From Planococcus sp. APC 4015 (lineage in GTDB: Bacteria; Actinomycetota; Actinomycetes; Actinomycetales; Microbacteriaceae), in assembly GCA_030407505.1 (NCBI GenBank), contig JASDDH010000004.1, forward strand, positions 1-64,000: a stretch of 64,000 nucleotides of DNA, read 5' to 3'. A program made the position numbers and the translations under genes. Each line of letters opens with the position of its first letter. Position 1 is the stretch's first letter. The notes beneath the pieces were generated by a model, which ran no database searches, was not told the origin of the DNA, and saw only the letters and a program-made list of their open reading frames with translations. Of this stretch, positions 34,885-44,844 are shown one piece after another.

Positions 34885-36209
34885 GCACCGCCACGACCAG
34901 CCTCGACGTGTCGGCGATCCGCGCGGACTTCCCGATCCTGTCGCAGACCGTCCACGGACGGCCGCTCGTGTACCTCGATTCGGGGGCGACGAGCCAGAAG
35001 CCGCAGGTCGTGCTCGACGCCGAGATCGACTTCCTGACCCGCGCGAACTCAGCCGTGCACCGCGGTGCGCACACGCTCGCCGGCGAGGCGACGGAGCTGT
35101 TCGAGGATGCCCGAGCCACAGTCTCGGGCTTCCTGGGTGCGCAGCCCGAACAGCTCGTGTGGACGAGCGGGGCGACCTTCGCGCTCAACCTCGTCGCCTA
35201 CTCGATCGGCAATGCGACCTCGGGTCGGTTCGCCCTCGCGCCGGGTGACGAGCTCGTCGTCACCGAGAGCGAGCATCACGCCAACCTCATCCCCTGGCAG
35301 CAGCTCGCCGCGCGCACCGGTGCCGTGCTTCGACACATCCCCGTGCGCGACGACGGCACGATCGACCTGGATGCCGCGGCATCCGTCATCGGCGAGCGCA
35401 CCCGTGTCGTCGCCTTCCCGCACGTGTCGAACGTGCTCGGCATCGTCAATCCGGTCGCCGAGCTGGTCCTGTTGGCGCGTGGCGTCGGCGCGCTCACGGT
35501 GCTGGACGCGTGCCAGTCGACCCCGCAGCTGCCGTTCGACTTCGATGCTCTCGGAGTCGACCTCGCCGCGTTCTCGGGCCACAAGATGCTCGGCCCGTAC
35601 GGGGTCGGCGGCCTGCTCGGACGGTCGGACGTGCTCGAAGCCCTGCCCCCGTTCCTCACCGGCGGATCGATGGTCACCACGGTCACGCTCGACGACGCCG
35701 GGTTCCTGCCCGCTCCTCAGAAGTTCGAGGCCGGCACGCAGCCCGTGTCGCAGGCGATCGGTCTGGCGGCAGCCGCCCGCTACCTCGACTCGCTCGGAAT
35801 GGATGCCGTGCAGGCCCACGAGAGCGCGCTCGGGAGACGGCTCATGGCGGGGCTGCGCGAGATCGACGGCGTGCGGCTCCTGGGCGACGCTTCGACAGGC
35901 TCAGCGACCGGGGGTGCAGCTTCACCGACCGGGGGTGCAGGTTCAGCGACCGGTGGCGGCTCGGTCGAACGCGTCGGCATCGCGTCGTTCGACGTCGACG
36001 GCGTGCACGCGCACGACGTCGGGCAGTTCCTCGACGACCGCGGTGTCGCGGTGCGGGTCGGGCACCACTGCGCCAAGCCGCTCCACGCGCGGTTCGGGCT
36101 CACGGCATCCGTGCGCGCCTCGACGTCGGTGTTCACGACCGACGACGACCTCGACGTCTTCTTCGACGCCATCTCGGGCGTGCGGTCGTTCTTCGGAGTC
36201 GGCGCATGA
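34881..36209 (+). CDS. sufS: Cysteine desulfurase SufS
   Basis: PLP-dependent cysteine desulfurase of 442 residues, group II, providing sulfur for Fe-S clusters with SufU. Lys235 in FSGHKMLGPYG binds PLP and Cys397 in VGHHCAKPLHARFG is the persulfide-forming cysteine. It starts inside the previous stop codon (ATGA), with GGAGGG before it and a TAGCCT hexamer. Residues about 339-359 are three copies of a 7-residue repeat ([TA]-[GA]-S-[AP]-T-G-G), absent from usual SufS proteins and lying in a surface stretch before the C-terminal Cys. It is followed by sufU with a four-base overlap. Confidence 0.9.
   Translation: MSTATTSLDVSAIRADFPILSQTVHGRPLVYLDSGATSQKPQVVLDAEIDFLTRANSAVHRGAHTLAGEATELFEDARATVSGFLGAQPEQLVWTSGATFALNLVAYSIGNATSGRFALAPGDELVVTESEHHANLIPWQQLAARTGAVLRHIPVRDDGTIDLDAAASVIGERTRVVAFPHVSNVLGIVNPVAELVLLARGVGALTVLDACQSTPQLPFDFDALGVDLAAFSGHKMLGPYGVGGLLGRSDVLEALPPFLTGGSMVTTVTLDDAGFLPAPQKFEAGTQPVSQAIGLAAAARYLDSLGMDAVQAHESALGRRLMAGLREIDGVRLLGDASTGSATGGAASPTGGAGSATGGGSVERVGIASFDVDGVHAHDVGQFLDDRGVAVRVGHHCAKPLHARFGLTASVRASTSVFTTDDDLDVFFDAISGVRSFFGVGA
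35895..35957 (+). repeat. Three 21-bp tandem repeats inside sufS
   Basis: Units at 35895, 35916 and 35937 read (A/G)CA-G(G/C)(C/T)-TCA-(G/C)CG-ACC-GG-(G/T)-GG-(T/C). The first unit continues a TTCGACAGGCTCAGCGACC string that recurs between genes in many Micrococcales genomes, from memory. The length is a multiple of three, so the frame stays open. Confidence 0.7.
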
Positions 36210-36649
36210 GCGGCCTAGAAGCGCTGTACCAGGAGCTGCTGCTGGATCACTCGAAGCGTCCCCGCGGCAAAGAGCTCGCGGCCGAAGAGGGTCGCTCGGC
36301 GACATCCCATCAGCACAACCCGATCTGCGGCGACGACGTGACTCTGCGCGTGCGCATCACCGATGACGGCGACGTCATCCGCGACGTCACGTGGGAGGGA
36401 TCGGGCTGCTCGATCTCGCAGGCGTCGGCTTCGATGCTGACCGAGCTGGCCGACGGGATGCCGCGGGCCGAAGTCACCGAGCTGATCGACGGATTCCGCA
36501 CAGCCCTGCGCTCGCGCGGCGAGATCGTGCTGGACGAAGAGGTCTACCTCGACGCGGCCGCCCTCTCGGGCGTCTCGAAGTACGTCGCGCGCGTGAAGTG
36601 CGCGATGCTCGCGTGGGTCGCCCTCGAGGACGCGCTCGCCCGCGCGTGA
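36206..36649 (+). CDS. sufU: SufU-like Fe-S scaffold / sulfur-transfer protein
   Basis: 147-residue IscU-like protein of the SufU group. The zinc or cluster ligands are visible: Cys41 and Asp43 in NPICGDDVTL, Cys68 in GSGCSISQASAS and Cys132 in ARVKCAML. SufU accepts sulfur from SufS. The ATG overlaps the sufS stop; the apparent upstream extension is a shadow of sufS. The sufBCD genes are not in the window. A kdp regulatory region follows directly. Confidence 0.93.
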   Translation: MSGLEALYQELLLDHSKRPRGKELAAEEGRSATSHQHNPICGDDVTLRVRITDDGDVIRDVTWEGSGCSISQASASMLTELADGMPRAEVTELIDGFRTALRSRGEIVLDEEVYLDAAALSGVSKYVARVKCAMLAWVALEDALARA

Positions 36650-36660
36650 GTGACGCCGCG

Positions 36661-36743
36661 CGTGAGGGTTGCGTGAGGGACGACGTGCCGCCCGTATGGG
36701 TTCCGTGAGGACGTCGCGGGCGGCATCCACGGCCCTGTTGCAT
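36661..36743 (+). promoter_or_regulatory. Predicted double KdpE box and promoter of kdp
   Basis: Two direct-repeat pairs, each with 11-bp spacing: CGTGAGG N4 CGTGAGG (36661 and 36672) and CGTATGG N4 CGTGAGG (36693 and 36704). A TTGCAT hexamer (36738-36743) begins 28 bp after the end of the second pair, exactly the distance seen before the KimA-like gene. OmpR-type regulators such as KdpE bind direct repeats with this period. A short hairpin, CGTGCC...GGCACG, follows near 36751. Confidence 0.55.
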
Positions 36744-36791
36744 CGGTAGTCGTGCCGGGATTCGGCACGATCCCGAACTCCAGGAGTCCCT

Positions 36792-36875
36792 GTGCTCGAT
36801 GTCGTCTACATCGCCGCGACGCTCGCCGTCTTCGCGCTGATCGCGCTCGCGGCCAAGGGGGTCGAGAAGCTGTGA
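36792..36875 (+). CDS. 27-residue single-span membrane peptide upstream of kdpF
   Basis: Small open frame with a GTG start preceded by CAGGAG at the right distance. The peptide starts [14 protein letters not shown] and ends KGVEKL: one hydrophobic helix and a short basic tail. It overlaps kdpF by four bases (GTGA), so it looks translationally coupled to the pump genes. Similar tiny frames precede kdpF in other actinobacteria as far as I recall, but no function is known to me. It may be an extra stabilising or regulatory subunit. Confidence 0.6.
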   Translation: MLDVVYIAATLAVFALIALAAKGVEKL

Positions 36876-36961
36876 CCGTCTTCTCGATCCTCGCGGCCGT
36901 CCTTGCCGTCGCCGCCGTCGTCTATCTCGTCGTCGCCCTCGTCCGCCCGGAGAAGTTCTGA
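36872..36961 (+). CDS. kdpF: K+-transporting ATPase subunit KdpF
   Basis: 29-residue single-helix membrane peptide that stabilises the KdpABC complex. The sequence [19 protein letters not shown] ends in the typical ALVRPEKF tail of KdpF. GTG start inside the previous stop, and its own stop shares a base with the kdpA ATG (TGATG). Confidence 0.85.
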   Translation: MTVFSILAAVLAVAAVVYLVVALVRPEKF

Positions 36962-38634
36962 TGGCCGTCTGGCCCGCGATCCTCCAGGTCGCCACCCTCA
37001 TCCTCGCGCTCGGGCTCGCCTATCGTCCGCTGGGCGATTACATCGCCCGCATCTACACGTCCGGCAAGGACCTCGCCGTCGAGCGGGGCACCTACCGTCT
37101 CATCGGCGTCGACCCCCGCTCGGAGCAGACATGGCAGGCGTACCTGCGCGGAGTGCTCCTGTTCTCGGTCGTCGGGGTGCTCTTCGTCTACGCCCTGCAG
37201 CGCCTGCAGCCCGTTCTCCCGTACGCGCTCGGGCTGGCCGCGCCGAGCGAGCCGCTCTCGTTCAACACCGCCGTGTCGTTCGTCACGAACACGAACTGGC
37301 AGTCCTACTCGCCCGAGCTCACGCTCGGCTACACCGTTCAGTTCGCCGCCCTCGCGGTACAGAACTTCGTCTCCGCCGCCGTCGGGATCGCCGTCGCGAT
37401 CGCCGTCGTCCGCGGCTTCGCGTACCGTCGCTCCTCCACGATCGGCAACTTCTGGGTCGACCTCGTCCGCGGGTCCTACCGGCTGCTGCTCCCCCTGTCG
37501 GTGGCCGCGGCGATCGCGCTGATCGCGGGCGGCGTCGTGCAGAACGTCAACGGCTTCACGGATGCCACGACCCTCGCCGGCGCCGCGCAGTCGATCCCCG
37601 GCGGACCCGTCGCCTCGCAGGAGGCGATCAAGCTCATCGGCACGAACGGCGGTGGCTTCTTCAACGTCAACTCCGCGCACCCGTTCGAGAACCCGACGCC
37701 GTGGACCAACCTCCTGCAGGTGTTCCTGATGCTCGTGATCCCCTTCTCGCTGCCCCGCGCGTTCGGCCGCATCGTCGGCGACGACCGCCAGGGCTACACG
37801 ATTCTCGCGGTCATGGGCGGCATCTTCCTGACGTCGCTCGTGCTGGGCTCGTGGGCCGAGGCGGCGGGCGGCGGACTCGCACCGCAGCTCGCCGGCGGCG
37901 CGATGGAGGGCAAGGAGGTGCGGTACGGCTTCCTCGGCTCGACGCTCTTCAACGCCACCTCGACGCTGACGTCCACCGGCGCGGTCAACTCGATGCTTGA
38001 CAGCTACACGCCGCTGGGCGGCATGCTGCCGATGGTCAACATGATGCTCGGCGAGATCGCACCCGGCGGCGTCGGCTCGGGACTGTACGGGATGCTGGTG
38101 CTCGCCGTCATAGCCGTGTTCGTGGGCGGCCTGCTGATCGGCCGTACGCCCGAGTACCTCGGCAAGAAGATCGGGCCGCGCGAGATCAAGCTCGCGAGCC
38201 TGTACATCCTCGTGACGCCGATCCTGGTGCTCGCCGGCACCGCGCTGAGCTTCGCGATCCCCGGCATCCGCTCGGACGTCGAGAGCGTCTCGATCTGGAA
38301 TCCCGGTGTCCACGGCCTGAGCGAAGTGCTCTACGCCTTCACGTCGGCATCGAACAACAACGGCTCGGCCTTCGCGGGTCTGACGGCGAACACGCCCTGG
38401 TTCAACACCGCCCTCGGCATCGCGATGCTGCTCGGCCGGTTCATCCCGATTGTGCTCGTGCTCGCCCTCGCCGGCTCACTGGCCGCTCAGGACAAGGTGC
38501 CTTCGACGGTCGGCACCCTGCCGACCCACCGGCCGCAGTTCGCCGGTCTCCTCGCCGGCGTCGCGGTCATCGTCACCGCGCTCACCTACTTCCCGGTCCT
38601 CACTCTGGGACCCCTCGCCGAAGGACTCGTCTGA
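36961..38634 (+). CDS. kdpA: K+-transporting ATPase subunit KdpA
   Basis: Channel-like potassium-binding subunit of the Kdp pump in the membrane, 557 residues with about ten helices. Four selectivity-filter-like loops can be seen, for example [13 protein letters not shown] near residue 110, [22 protein letters not shown] near 235, [16 protein letters not shown] near 330 and [15 protein letters not shown] near 465. The length is normal. Second in the kdpFABC part of the operon, two bases before kdpB. Confidence 0.97.
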   Translation: MAVWPAILQVATLILALGLAYRPLGDYIARIYTSGKDLAVERGTYRLIGVDPRSEQTWQAYLRGVLLFSVVGVLFVYALQRLQPVLPYALGLAAPSEPLSFNTAVSFVTNTNWQSYSPELTLGYTVQFAALAVQNFVSAAVGIAVAIAVVRGFAYRRSSTIGNFWVDLVRGSYRLLLPLSVAAAIALIAGGVVQNVNGFTDATTLAGAAQSIPGGPVASQEAIKLIGTNGGGFFNVNSAHPFENPTPWTNLLQVFLMLVIPFSLPRAFGRIVGDDRQGYTILAVMGGIFLTSLVLGSWAEAAGGGLAPQLAGGAMEGKEVRYGFLGSTLFNATSTLTSTGAVNSMLDSYTPLGGMLPMVNMMLGEIAPGGVGSGLYGMLVLAVIAVFVGGLLIGRTPEYLGKKIGPREIKLASLYILVTPILVLAGTALSFAIPGIRSDVESVSIWNPGVHGLSEVLYAFTSASNNNGSAFAGLTANTPWFNTALGIAMLLGRFIPIVLVLALAGSLAAQDKVPSTVGTLPTHRPQFAGLLAGVAVIVTALTYFPVLTLGPLAEGLV

Positions 38635-38636
38635 AA

Positions 38637-40766
38637 ATGTCCACTTCCACCCTCGCCCCGGTCGTCGATCAGTTCGACGCGCCCGCCCGCCGCGGATCGT
38701 TCGGCCCGGCGCAGATCGTGCAGTCGCTCCCCGGCGCCCTGCGCAAGCTCAACCCCGCCGCGCAGTGGCGCAACCCGGTCATGTTCCTGGTGTGGGTCGG
38801 CGCCGCGCTGACGACCCTCATCGCGATCGCCGAGCCGTTCCTCGGCGGGCCGGAAGAGTCCGGCGCCACGACGGTGCCCATCGGCTTCACGTGGGGCATC
38901 GCGATCTGGCTCTGGCTCACGGTGCTCTTCGCGAACGTCGCCGAGTCGGTGGCGGAGGGACGCGGCAAGGCCCAGGCGGCCACGCTGCGCAAAACCCGCA
39001 CCTCCACGATGGCACGGCGCTTCGTCTCCTACGGAGCCGGCTCCGAGACGGCCGAGGTCTCGTCCGCCGACCTGCGCCTGGGCGATGTGGTGATCGTCGA
39101 GGCCGGTGAGCTGATCCCCGGCGACGGCGACATCGTGGACGGAATCGCGACGATCGACGAGTCGGCGATCACGGGCGAATCGGCCCCGGTCGTGCGCGAG
39201 TCGGGCGGCGACCGCAGTGCGGTGACCGGCGGCACGCGCGTGCTCTCGGACCGCATCGTCGTACGCATCACGTCCAAGCCCGGCGAGACCTTCGTCGACC
39301 GCATGATCGCGCTCGTCGAAGGCGCCTCGCGCCAGCGCACGCCGAACGAGATCGCGCTCAACATCCTCCTCGCGAGCCTGTCGATCGTGTTCGTCGTCGT
39401 GGTGCTCGTGCTCAACCCGATCGCGTCGTACGCGGCATCCCCGGTGTCGATTCCCGTGCTGATCGCGCTGCTGGTCTGCCTCATCCCCACGACGATCGGC
39501 GCCCTGCTCTCGGCGATCGGCATCGCCGGGATGGACCGCCTCGTCCAGCGCAACGTGCTGGCGATGTCCGGCCGTGCGGTCGAGGCGGCCGGAGACGTCA
39601 CGACGCTCCTCCTCGACAAGACCGGCACGATCACCTACGGCAACCGTCGGGCGTCCGACTTCGTCGGGATGCCGGGGGTCGCCGACGACGAGCTCGCCCG
39701 CACCGCCGCGCTCTCGTCCCTCGCCGATCCGACGCCCGAAGGCGTGTCGGTGGTCGAGCTCGCCGCTGACCGCGGCGTCGGTGTCAACGAGCCGGCGGGG
39801 GCGGTCGTCGTCCCCTTCACCGCTCAGACCCGGATGTCGGGCCTCGACCTCGCCGACGGCACCCAGGTGCGCAAGGGCGCCGGCTCGGCGGTGCTGGCCT
39901 GGCTCGAGGCATCCGGAGCACCCGTGGCCACCTCGACGCGCGCGCACCTCGTGAGCGAGACCGACGCGATCGCGCAGTCGGGCGGAACCCCCTTGGTCGT
40001 GGCGACCCTGGCCGCCGACGGCACCGGCACCGTGCTCGGCGTCGTCCATCTCAAGGACATCGTCAAGGACGGCCTGCGCGAGCGTTTCGAGGAGCTGCGT
40101 GCGATGGGCATCCGCACCGTGATGATCACGGGTGACAACCCCTTGACCGCCAAGGCCATCGCCGCCGAGGCGGGCGTCGACGACTACCTCGCCGAGGCGA
40201 CGCCCGAAGACAAGCTCGCGCTGATCCGCCGCGAACAGCAGGGCGGCAACCTCGTCGCCATGACCGGCGACGGCACCAACGACGCCCCGGCGCTCGCCCA
40301 GGCCGACGTCGGCGTCGCGATGAACACCGGCACGTCGGCCGCCAAGGAGGCGGGCAACATGGTCGACCTCGACAGCGACCCGACGAAGCTGATCGACATC
40401 GTGCGCATCGGCAAGCAGCTGCTCATCACGCGCGGCGCGCTGACCACCTTCTCGCTCGCGAACGACGTCGCCAAGTACTTCGCGATCATCCCGGCCATGT
40501 TCATGGGCGTGTTCCCCGGCCTGGCGGCACTGAACATCATGCAGCTGAGCTCGCCGGCCTCCGCCGTCACGAGCGCGATCATCTTCAACGCGATCGTGAT
40601 CGTATTCCTCATCCCGCTGGCGCTCAGGGGCGTGAAGTACCGGGCGGCGAGCGCGTCGCAGACCCTGAGCCGCAACCTGCTCATCTACGGATTCGGCGGC
40701 ATCGTGGCACCCTTCATCGGCATCAAGCTCATCGACCTCGTCGTGAGCCTCATCCCGGGCTTCTGA
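38637..40766 (+). CDS. kdpB: K+-transporting ATPase subunit KdpB
   Basis: P-type ATPase subunit, 709 residues, that hydrolyses ATP to drive K+ uptake. The phosphorylated aspartate is Asp327 in [23 protein letters not shown] is the actuator TGES motif, and [14 protein letters not shown] and [21 protein letters not shown] are the nucleotide and hinge motifs. Seven membrane helices are expected and the length is normal. Between kdpA and kdpC. Confidence 0.97.
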   Translation: MSTSTLAPVVDQFDAPARRGSFGPAQIVQSLPGALRKLNPAAQWRNPVMFLVWVGAALTTLIAIAEPFLGGPEESGATTVPIGFTWGIAIWLWLTVLFANVAESVAEGRGKAQAATLRKTRTSTMARRFVSYGAGSETAEVSSADLRLGDVVIVEAGELIPGDGDIVDGIATIDESAITGESAPVVRESGGDRSAVTGGTRVLSDRIVVRITSKPGETFVDRMIALVEGASRQRTPNEIALNILLASLSIVFVVVVLVLNPIASYAASPVSIPVLIALLVCLIPTTIGALLSAIGIAGMDRLVQRNVLAMSGRAVEAAGDVTTLLLDKTGTITYGNRRASDFVGMPGVADDELARTAALSSLADPTPEGVSVVELAADRGVGVNEPAGAVVVPFTAQTRMSGLDLADGTQVRKGAGSAVLAWLEASGAPVATSTRAHLVSETDAIAQSGGTPLVVATLAADGTGTVLGVVHLKDIVKDGLRERFEELRAMGIRTVMITGDNPLTAKAIAAEAGVDDYLAEATPEDKLALIRREQQGGNLVAMTGDGTNDAPALAQADVGVAMNTGTSAAKEAGNMVDLDSDPTKLIDIVRIGKQLLITRGALTTFSLANDVAKYFAIIPAMFMGVFPGLAALNIMQLSSPASAVTSAIIFNAIVIVFLIPLALRGVKYRAASASQTLSRNLLIYGFGGIVAPFIGIKLIDLVVSLIPGF

Positions 40767-40786
40767 GCCCGCACCCAGGAGACGCA

Positions 40787-41398
40787 ATGTCCACCTCACG
40801 CACCACCCTCCGCACCACCGGTGTCGCCCTCCGCGCGATGCTCGTCTTCACCCTCGTGCTCGGCGTCGGCTACACCGCCCTCATCACCGCGGCAGGACAG
40901 CTCGTGCTCCCGTTCCAGGCCAACGGCTCGGCCGTGCGCTCATCCGACGGCGAGCTGATCGGCTCCGCGCTGATCGGACAGTCCTTCACGGATGCCGACG
41001 GCGCACCGCTGCCGGAGTACTTCCAGTCCCGCCCGTCGGCGGCGGGCGACGGCTACGACGGCGGCGCCTCCAGCGGCTCGAACCTCGGGCCCAACAACGC
41101 CGATCTCGTGACCGCGATCGGCGAACGCCAGGCGGCGATCGCAGATCTCGACGGCGTCGGCGTCGACGAGATCCCGGCGGATGCCGTGACGGCATCCGGA
41201 TCGGGACTCGATCCCGACATCAGCCCCGAGTACGCACTGCTCCAGGTGCCGCGCGTGGCCGCCGAGCGGGGACTCGACGAGTCCGAAGTGCGGGAGCTCG
41301 TGGAGTCTAAGATCCAGTCGAGGGACCTCGGATTCCTCGGAGAGCCGCGAGTCAACGTCCTCGGGCTCAACCTGGCCCTCGACGCGTTGCAGAACTGA
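40787..41398 (+). CDS. kdpC: K+-transporting ATPase subunit KdpC
   Basis: 203-residue subunit with one N-terminal membrane helix (ALRAMLVFTLVLGVGYTALI) and a large periplasm-side domain. Family signatures: SALIGQSF, EYFQSRPSAAG, GSNLGPNNADL, and DPDISPEYALLQVPRVAAERG. It helps complex assembly and raises ATP affinity of KdpB. It begins 20 bp after kdpB with AGGAGACGCA before the ATG. Confidence 0.96.
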   Translation: MSTSRTTLRTTGVALRAMLVFTLVLGVGYTALITAAGQLVLPFQANGSAVRSSDGELIGSALIGQSFTDADGAPLPEYFQSRPSAAGDGYDGGASSGSNLGPNNADLVTAIGERQAAIADLDGVGVDEIPADAVTASGSGLDPDISPEYALLQVPRVAAERGLDESEVRELVESKIQSRDLGFLGEPRVNVLGLNLALDALQN

Positions 41399-41409
41399 AG
41401 GGCGACACG

Positions 41410-43893
41410 ATGAAGCGCGGGCGTCTGCGTGTCCTGCTCGGTGCCGCCCCCGGCGTCGGCAAGACGTTCGAGATGCTCGAAGAGGGCAGGCGCCTCCTGG
41501 GTGACGGCACGGATGTCGTCGTCGCGATCGTCGAGACGCACGGCCGCGCGGCGACGGCGGCGCTCGTGGAAGGGCTTCCGGTCATCCCCCGTCGCGTGGC
41601 ATCCCATCGCGGTGTCAGTCTCGACGAGATGGACCTCGATGCCGTGCTCGACCGGCATCCGAAGATCGCCCTCGTCGACGAGCTCGCCCACACCAACGCC
41701 CCCGGCTCCCGCAACGCCAAGCGCTGGCAGGACGTCGAGGAGCTGCGGGATGCCGGCATCGACGTCATCACGACCGTCAACGTGCAGCACATCGAGTCCC
41801 TCAACGACGTGGTCGAACAGATCACCGGGGTGGCGCAGCGCGAGACGGTTCCGGATGCCGTCGTGCGCGGCGCCGACCAGATCGAGGTCGTCGACGTCGC
41901 CCCCCAAGCGCTGCGCGACCGCCTCGCGGCCGGCGTCGTCTACCCCGCGGAGCGGATCGACGCCGCCCTGTCGAACTACTTCCGCCTGGGCAACCTGACC
42001 GCGCTGCGCGAACTCGCCCTGCTGTGGCTGGCTGACGAGGTCGACAGCGCGCTGCGCTCGTACCGCGCCGAGCACGGCATCGACGGCGCCTGGCAGGCAC
42101 GCGAGCGCGTGGTGGTCACCCTCACGGGCGGTGCCGAGGGTGAGACCCTGCTGCGCCGGGGGGCGCGCATCGCCGCACGCTCGGCAGGCGGAGAGCTGCT
42201 CGCGGTGCACGTCACGACGCAGGACGGTCTGCGTTCGGGTGCCCCCGGTGCGTTGGCCGCTCAACGCGCGCTCGTGGAGTCTCTCGGCGGCAGCTACCAC
42301 CAGATCGTCGGGGACGACGTTCCGCGGGCGCTGGTCGAGTTCGCGCGTTCGGTCAACGCGACCCAGCTCGTCATCGGCGTGAGCCGACGCGGGCGCCTGG
42401 CCGCGTCGCTGTCAGGACCCGGCATCGGCGCGACGGTCATCCGCGAATCCGGCGACATCGACGTGCACATCGTCACCCACTCCGCCGCCGGCAACCCATT
42501 CTCGCTGCCGAGCCTCGCCGGCGGCGCCCTCAGCGTGAAGCGCCGCCTGCTCGGCTTCGCCGTCGCCCTGACCGCCGGGCCGCTGCTCACCTGGCTGCTC
42601 GTGGCGCTGCGATCCGACGAGACCATCACCAGCGACGTCCTGGCCTACCAGCTGCTGGTCGTCGTCGTCTCGCTCGTCGGCGGAATCTGGCCCGCCGTGT
42701 TCGCCGCCGTGATGTCCGGGCTCACCCTCAACTTCTTCTTCGTCTCGCCGTTCTACACGGTCACGATCGCCGACCCGCGCAACGCGTGGGCGCTGGCGCT
42801 GTACGTCGTGATCGCCGTCGTCGTCAGCTTCATCGTCGACCGGGCGGCGCGCGCCGCGCGGGCGGCGAAGCGCTCGGCCGCCGAGTCCGAGCTGCTGGCC
42901 ACGGTCGCCGGAAGCGTGCTGCGCGGTGAGAGCGCTGTGCCGGCTCTCGTGTCGCGCGTGCGCGAGGCGTTCGGCCTCGCCGGGGCGCGTCTGCTCGATG
43001 CGGACGGCGCGGTCATCGCGACCGACGGCGAGCCGGTGCGCGACGATGCGTTCGAGACGGTGGCCGTCGGCACCCGCGGCGTCCTCGAGCTGCACGGGTC
43101 GTCGCTCGACGCGTCCGAGCGGCGCCTGCTGGATGTCGTCGTGGCGCAGCTGGATGCCGCGCTCGAACGCACCGACCTCACCGAGACGGCCCGCGAGGCG
43201 GACGCCCTGGCCGAGACCGACCTCGTGCGCAGCGCTCTGCTGTCGGCCGTCAGCCACGATCTGCGGCGACCTCTCGCAGCGGCGGTCGCCGCCGTCGGAG
43301 GCCTGCGCGCCGCGGGATCGCAGCTCTCGGCCGACGATCAGGCCGAGCTCATCGCCACGGCGGACGAGTCCCTTGACACGCTCGCGGTGCTCGTCACCGA
43401 TCTGCTCGACGTGAGCCGCATCGAGGCGGGTGTGCTCGCGGTGTCGCTCGCGCCCGTCGATGCGGCGGGCGCCGTGCTCTCGGCGCTGGACGAGCTCGGC
43501 GCCGGCCCCGACGACGTCGAGCTCGCCCTCGACCCAGACCTGCCCACGGTGAAGGCCGATCCGGTGCTGCTGCAGCGGGTGCTCGTCAACGTGCTCGCCA
43601 ACGCCGCCCGCCACTCCCCCGACGGAACGCTCGTGCGGGTGACGACGAGCCGCCTGGGCGACTCGGCCGAGATCCGCATCATCGACCACGGCACGGGCAT
43701 CTCACCCGAGCGTCGCGACGAGATGTTCGCGCCGTTCCAGCGACTCGGCGACACCGACAACACGACGGGCCTGGGCCTCGGTCTCGCCCTGTCGAAGGGG
43801 TTCACCGAAGGCATGGGCGGTACGCTCACCCCCGAGGACACCCCCGGAGGAGGGCTCACGATGGTGATCGCGCTGCCGGTGGCATCCGCATGA
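41410..43893 (+). CDS. kdpD: Sensor histidine kinase KdpD
   Basis: Membrane sensor kinase of 827 residues that sets kdp expression by K+ supply. Domain order: KdpD N-terminal ATP-binding domain with Walker A GAAPGVGKT (about residues 11-19) and a DELAHTN motif; a universal-stress-like domain (about 235-365); four clustered membrane helices (about 385-490); a GAF-like region; then HisKA with His616 in AVSHDLRRPL and the HATPase domain with NVLANAARHSPDG and GLGLGLALSKG. The complete input set indicates a working sensor. Eleven bases after kdpC and overlapping kdpE. Confidence 0.95.
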   Translation: MKRGRLRVLLGAAPGVGKTFEMLEEGRRLLGDGTDVVVAIVETHGRAATAALVEGLPVIPRRVASHRGVSLDEMDLDAVLDRHPKIALVDELAHTNAPGSRNAKRWQDVEELRDAGIDVITTVNVQHIESLNDVVEQITGVAQRETVPDAVVRGADQIEVVDVAPQALRDRLAAGVVYPAERIDAALSNYFRLGNLTALRELALLWLADEVDSALRSYRAEHGIDGAWQARERVVVTLTGGAEGETLLRRGARIAARSAGGELLAVHVTTQDGLRSGAPGALAAQRALVESLGGSYHQIVGDDVPRALVEFARSVNATQLVIGVSRRGRLAASLSGPGIGATVIRESGDIDVHIVTHSAAGNPFSLPSLAGGALSVKRRLLGFAVALTAGPLLTWLLVALRSDETITSDVLAYQLLVVVVSLVGGIWPAVFAAVMSGLTLNFFFVSPFYTVTIADPRNAWALALYVVIAVVVSFIVDRAARAARAAKRSAAESELLATVAGSVLRGESAVPALVSRVREAFGLAGARLLDADGAVIATDGEPVRDDAFETVAVGTRGVLELHGSSLDASERRLLDVVVAQLDAALERTDLTETAREADALAETDLVRSALLSAVSHDLRRPLAAAVAAVGGLRAAGSQLSADDQAELIATADESLDTLAVLVTDLLDVSRIEAGVLAVSLAPVDAAGAVLSALDELGAGPDDVELALDPDLPTVKADPVLLQRVLVNVLANAARHSPDGTLVRVTTSRLGDSAEIRIIDHGTGISPERRDEMFAPFQRLGDTDNTTGLGLGLALSKGFTEGMGGTLTPEDTPGGGLTMVIALPVASA

Positions 43894-44567
43894 AGATACT
43901 CGTCGCCGACGACGACCCCCAGCTCGTGCGCGCCCTGCGCATCACCCTGGCCGCGCACGGCTACGACGTCGTCGCCGCGCCCGACGGCGCTGCCGCCGTG
44001 GCCCTCGCCGCGCGCGAGCATCCCGACCTCGTCATGCTCGACCTCGGCATGCCCCACCTCGACGGACTCGCGGTGATCGCCGCGATCCGAGGCTGGTCGA
44101 CCGTGCCGATCATCGTCGTGTCGGGCCGCACCGGCTCCGCCGACAAGGTCGATGCGCTGGATGCCGGCGCTGACGACTACGTCACGAAGCCGTTCCAGAT
44201 CGACGAGCTGCTCGCGCGGCTGCGGGCCCTCGGCCGGCGCGGCGGCGCGGCATCCGAAGAGCCGATCGTCACGTTCGCCGACGTCACGATCGATCTCGCG
44301 ACGAAGGCCGTGACCAAGGGCGGCGCCCGCGTGCACCTGACTCCCACGGAGTGGCGGATGCTGGAGTTCCTCGCGCGCAACCCCGGATCCCTCGTCACCC
44401 GCCAGACGCTGCTCAAAGAGATCTGGTCGAGCGAGCAGGTGAGCGACTCGGGCTACCTGAGGCTCTACATGTCGCAGCTGCGCAAGAAGCTCGAGACCGA
44501 TCCCACCGCCCCCGTGCACCTGCTCACCGAGCAGGGCATGGGCTACCGTCTGGTCGTCGACCCGTAG
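43890..44567 (+). CDS. kdpE: Response regulator KdpE
   Basis: OmpR/PhoB-family regulator of 225 residues. Receiver domain with Asp8-Asp9 (VADDDPQLV), the phosphoacceptor Asp51 in VMLDLGMPHLDG and Lys in YVTKPF; then a winged-helix DNA-binding domain (about 130-225, with LTPTEWRMLEFLARNPG and SGYLRLYMSQLRKKL). Overlaps kdpD by four bases. Expected to bind direct repeats with an 11-bp period, as found before kdp and before the KimA-like gene. Confidence 0.96.
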   Translation: MKILVADDDPQLVRALRITLAAHGYDVVAAPDGAAAVALAAREHPDLVMLDLGMPHLDGLAVIAAIRGWSTVPIIVVSGRTGSADKVDALDAGADDYVTKPFQIDELLARLRALGRRGGAASEEPIVTFADVTIDLATKAVTKGGARVHLTPTEWRMLEFLARNPGSLVTRQTLLKEIWSSEQVSDSGYLRLYMSQLRKKLETDPTAPVHLLTEQGMGYRLVVDP

Positions 44568-44631
44568 GTCGGCGCGGCCGGCTCGCTCAGCGCTTCGCGA
44601 GCACCTCGGTTCGGGACGCCGGCTTCCCACC

Positions 44632-44844
44632 GCGGCACATTCCTGCGACCGCGCCATCCCGCCACACCACCGGCTCCCCGCCGCGGCACACTCCTGCGAC
44701 CGCGCCACCCCGCCACACCACCGATTCACCAGCGCTGCACATTCCTGCGAACGCGCCACCTCGCCACGCCACCGATTCGCGAGCGCTGCACTTTCCTGCG
44801 ACCGCTGCGTCGTGAGACGGGTGCGCTCGCAGGAAGGTGCAGCG
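44632..44844 (+). repeat. 51-bp tandem repeat array ending in a long hairpin (copy A)
   Basis: Units start at 44632, 44683, 44734 and 44785 (three full, one partial) with exact 51-bp period and a shared core TTCCTGCGA(A/C)CGC. The last unit forms a hairpin: arm 44784-44801 (CGCTGCACTTTCCTGCGA) pairs over 18 positions with 44827-44844 around a 25-nt loop. It fills most of the 470-bp gap between kdpE and the next gene; 44845-45037 shows only GC-rich sequence with no clear signal. Confidence 0.8.
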
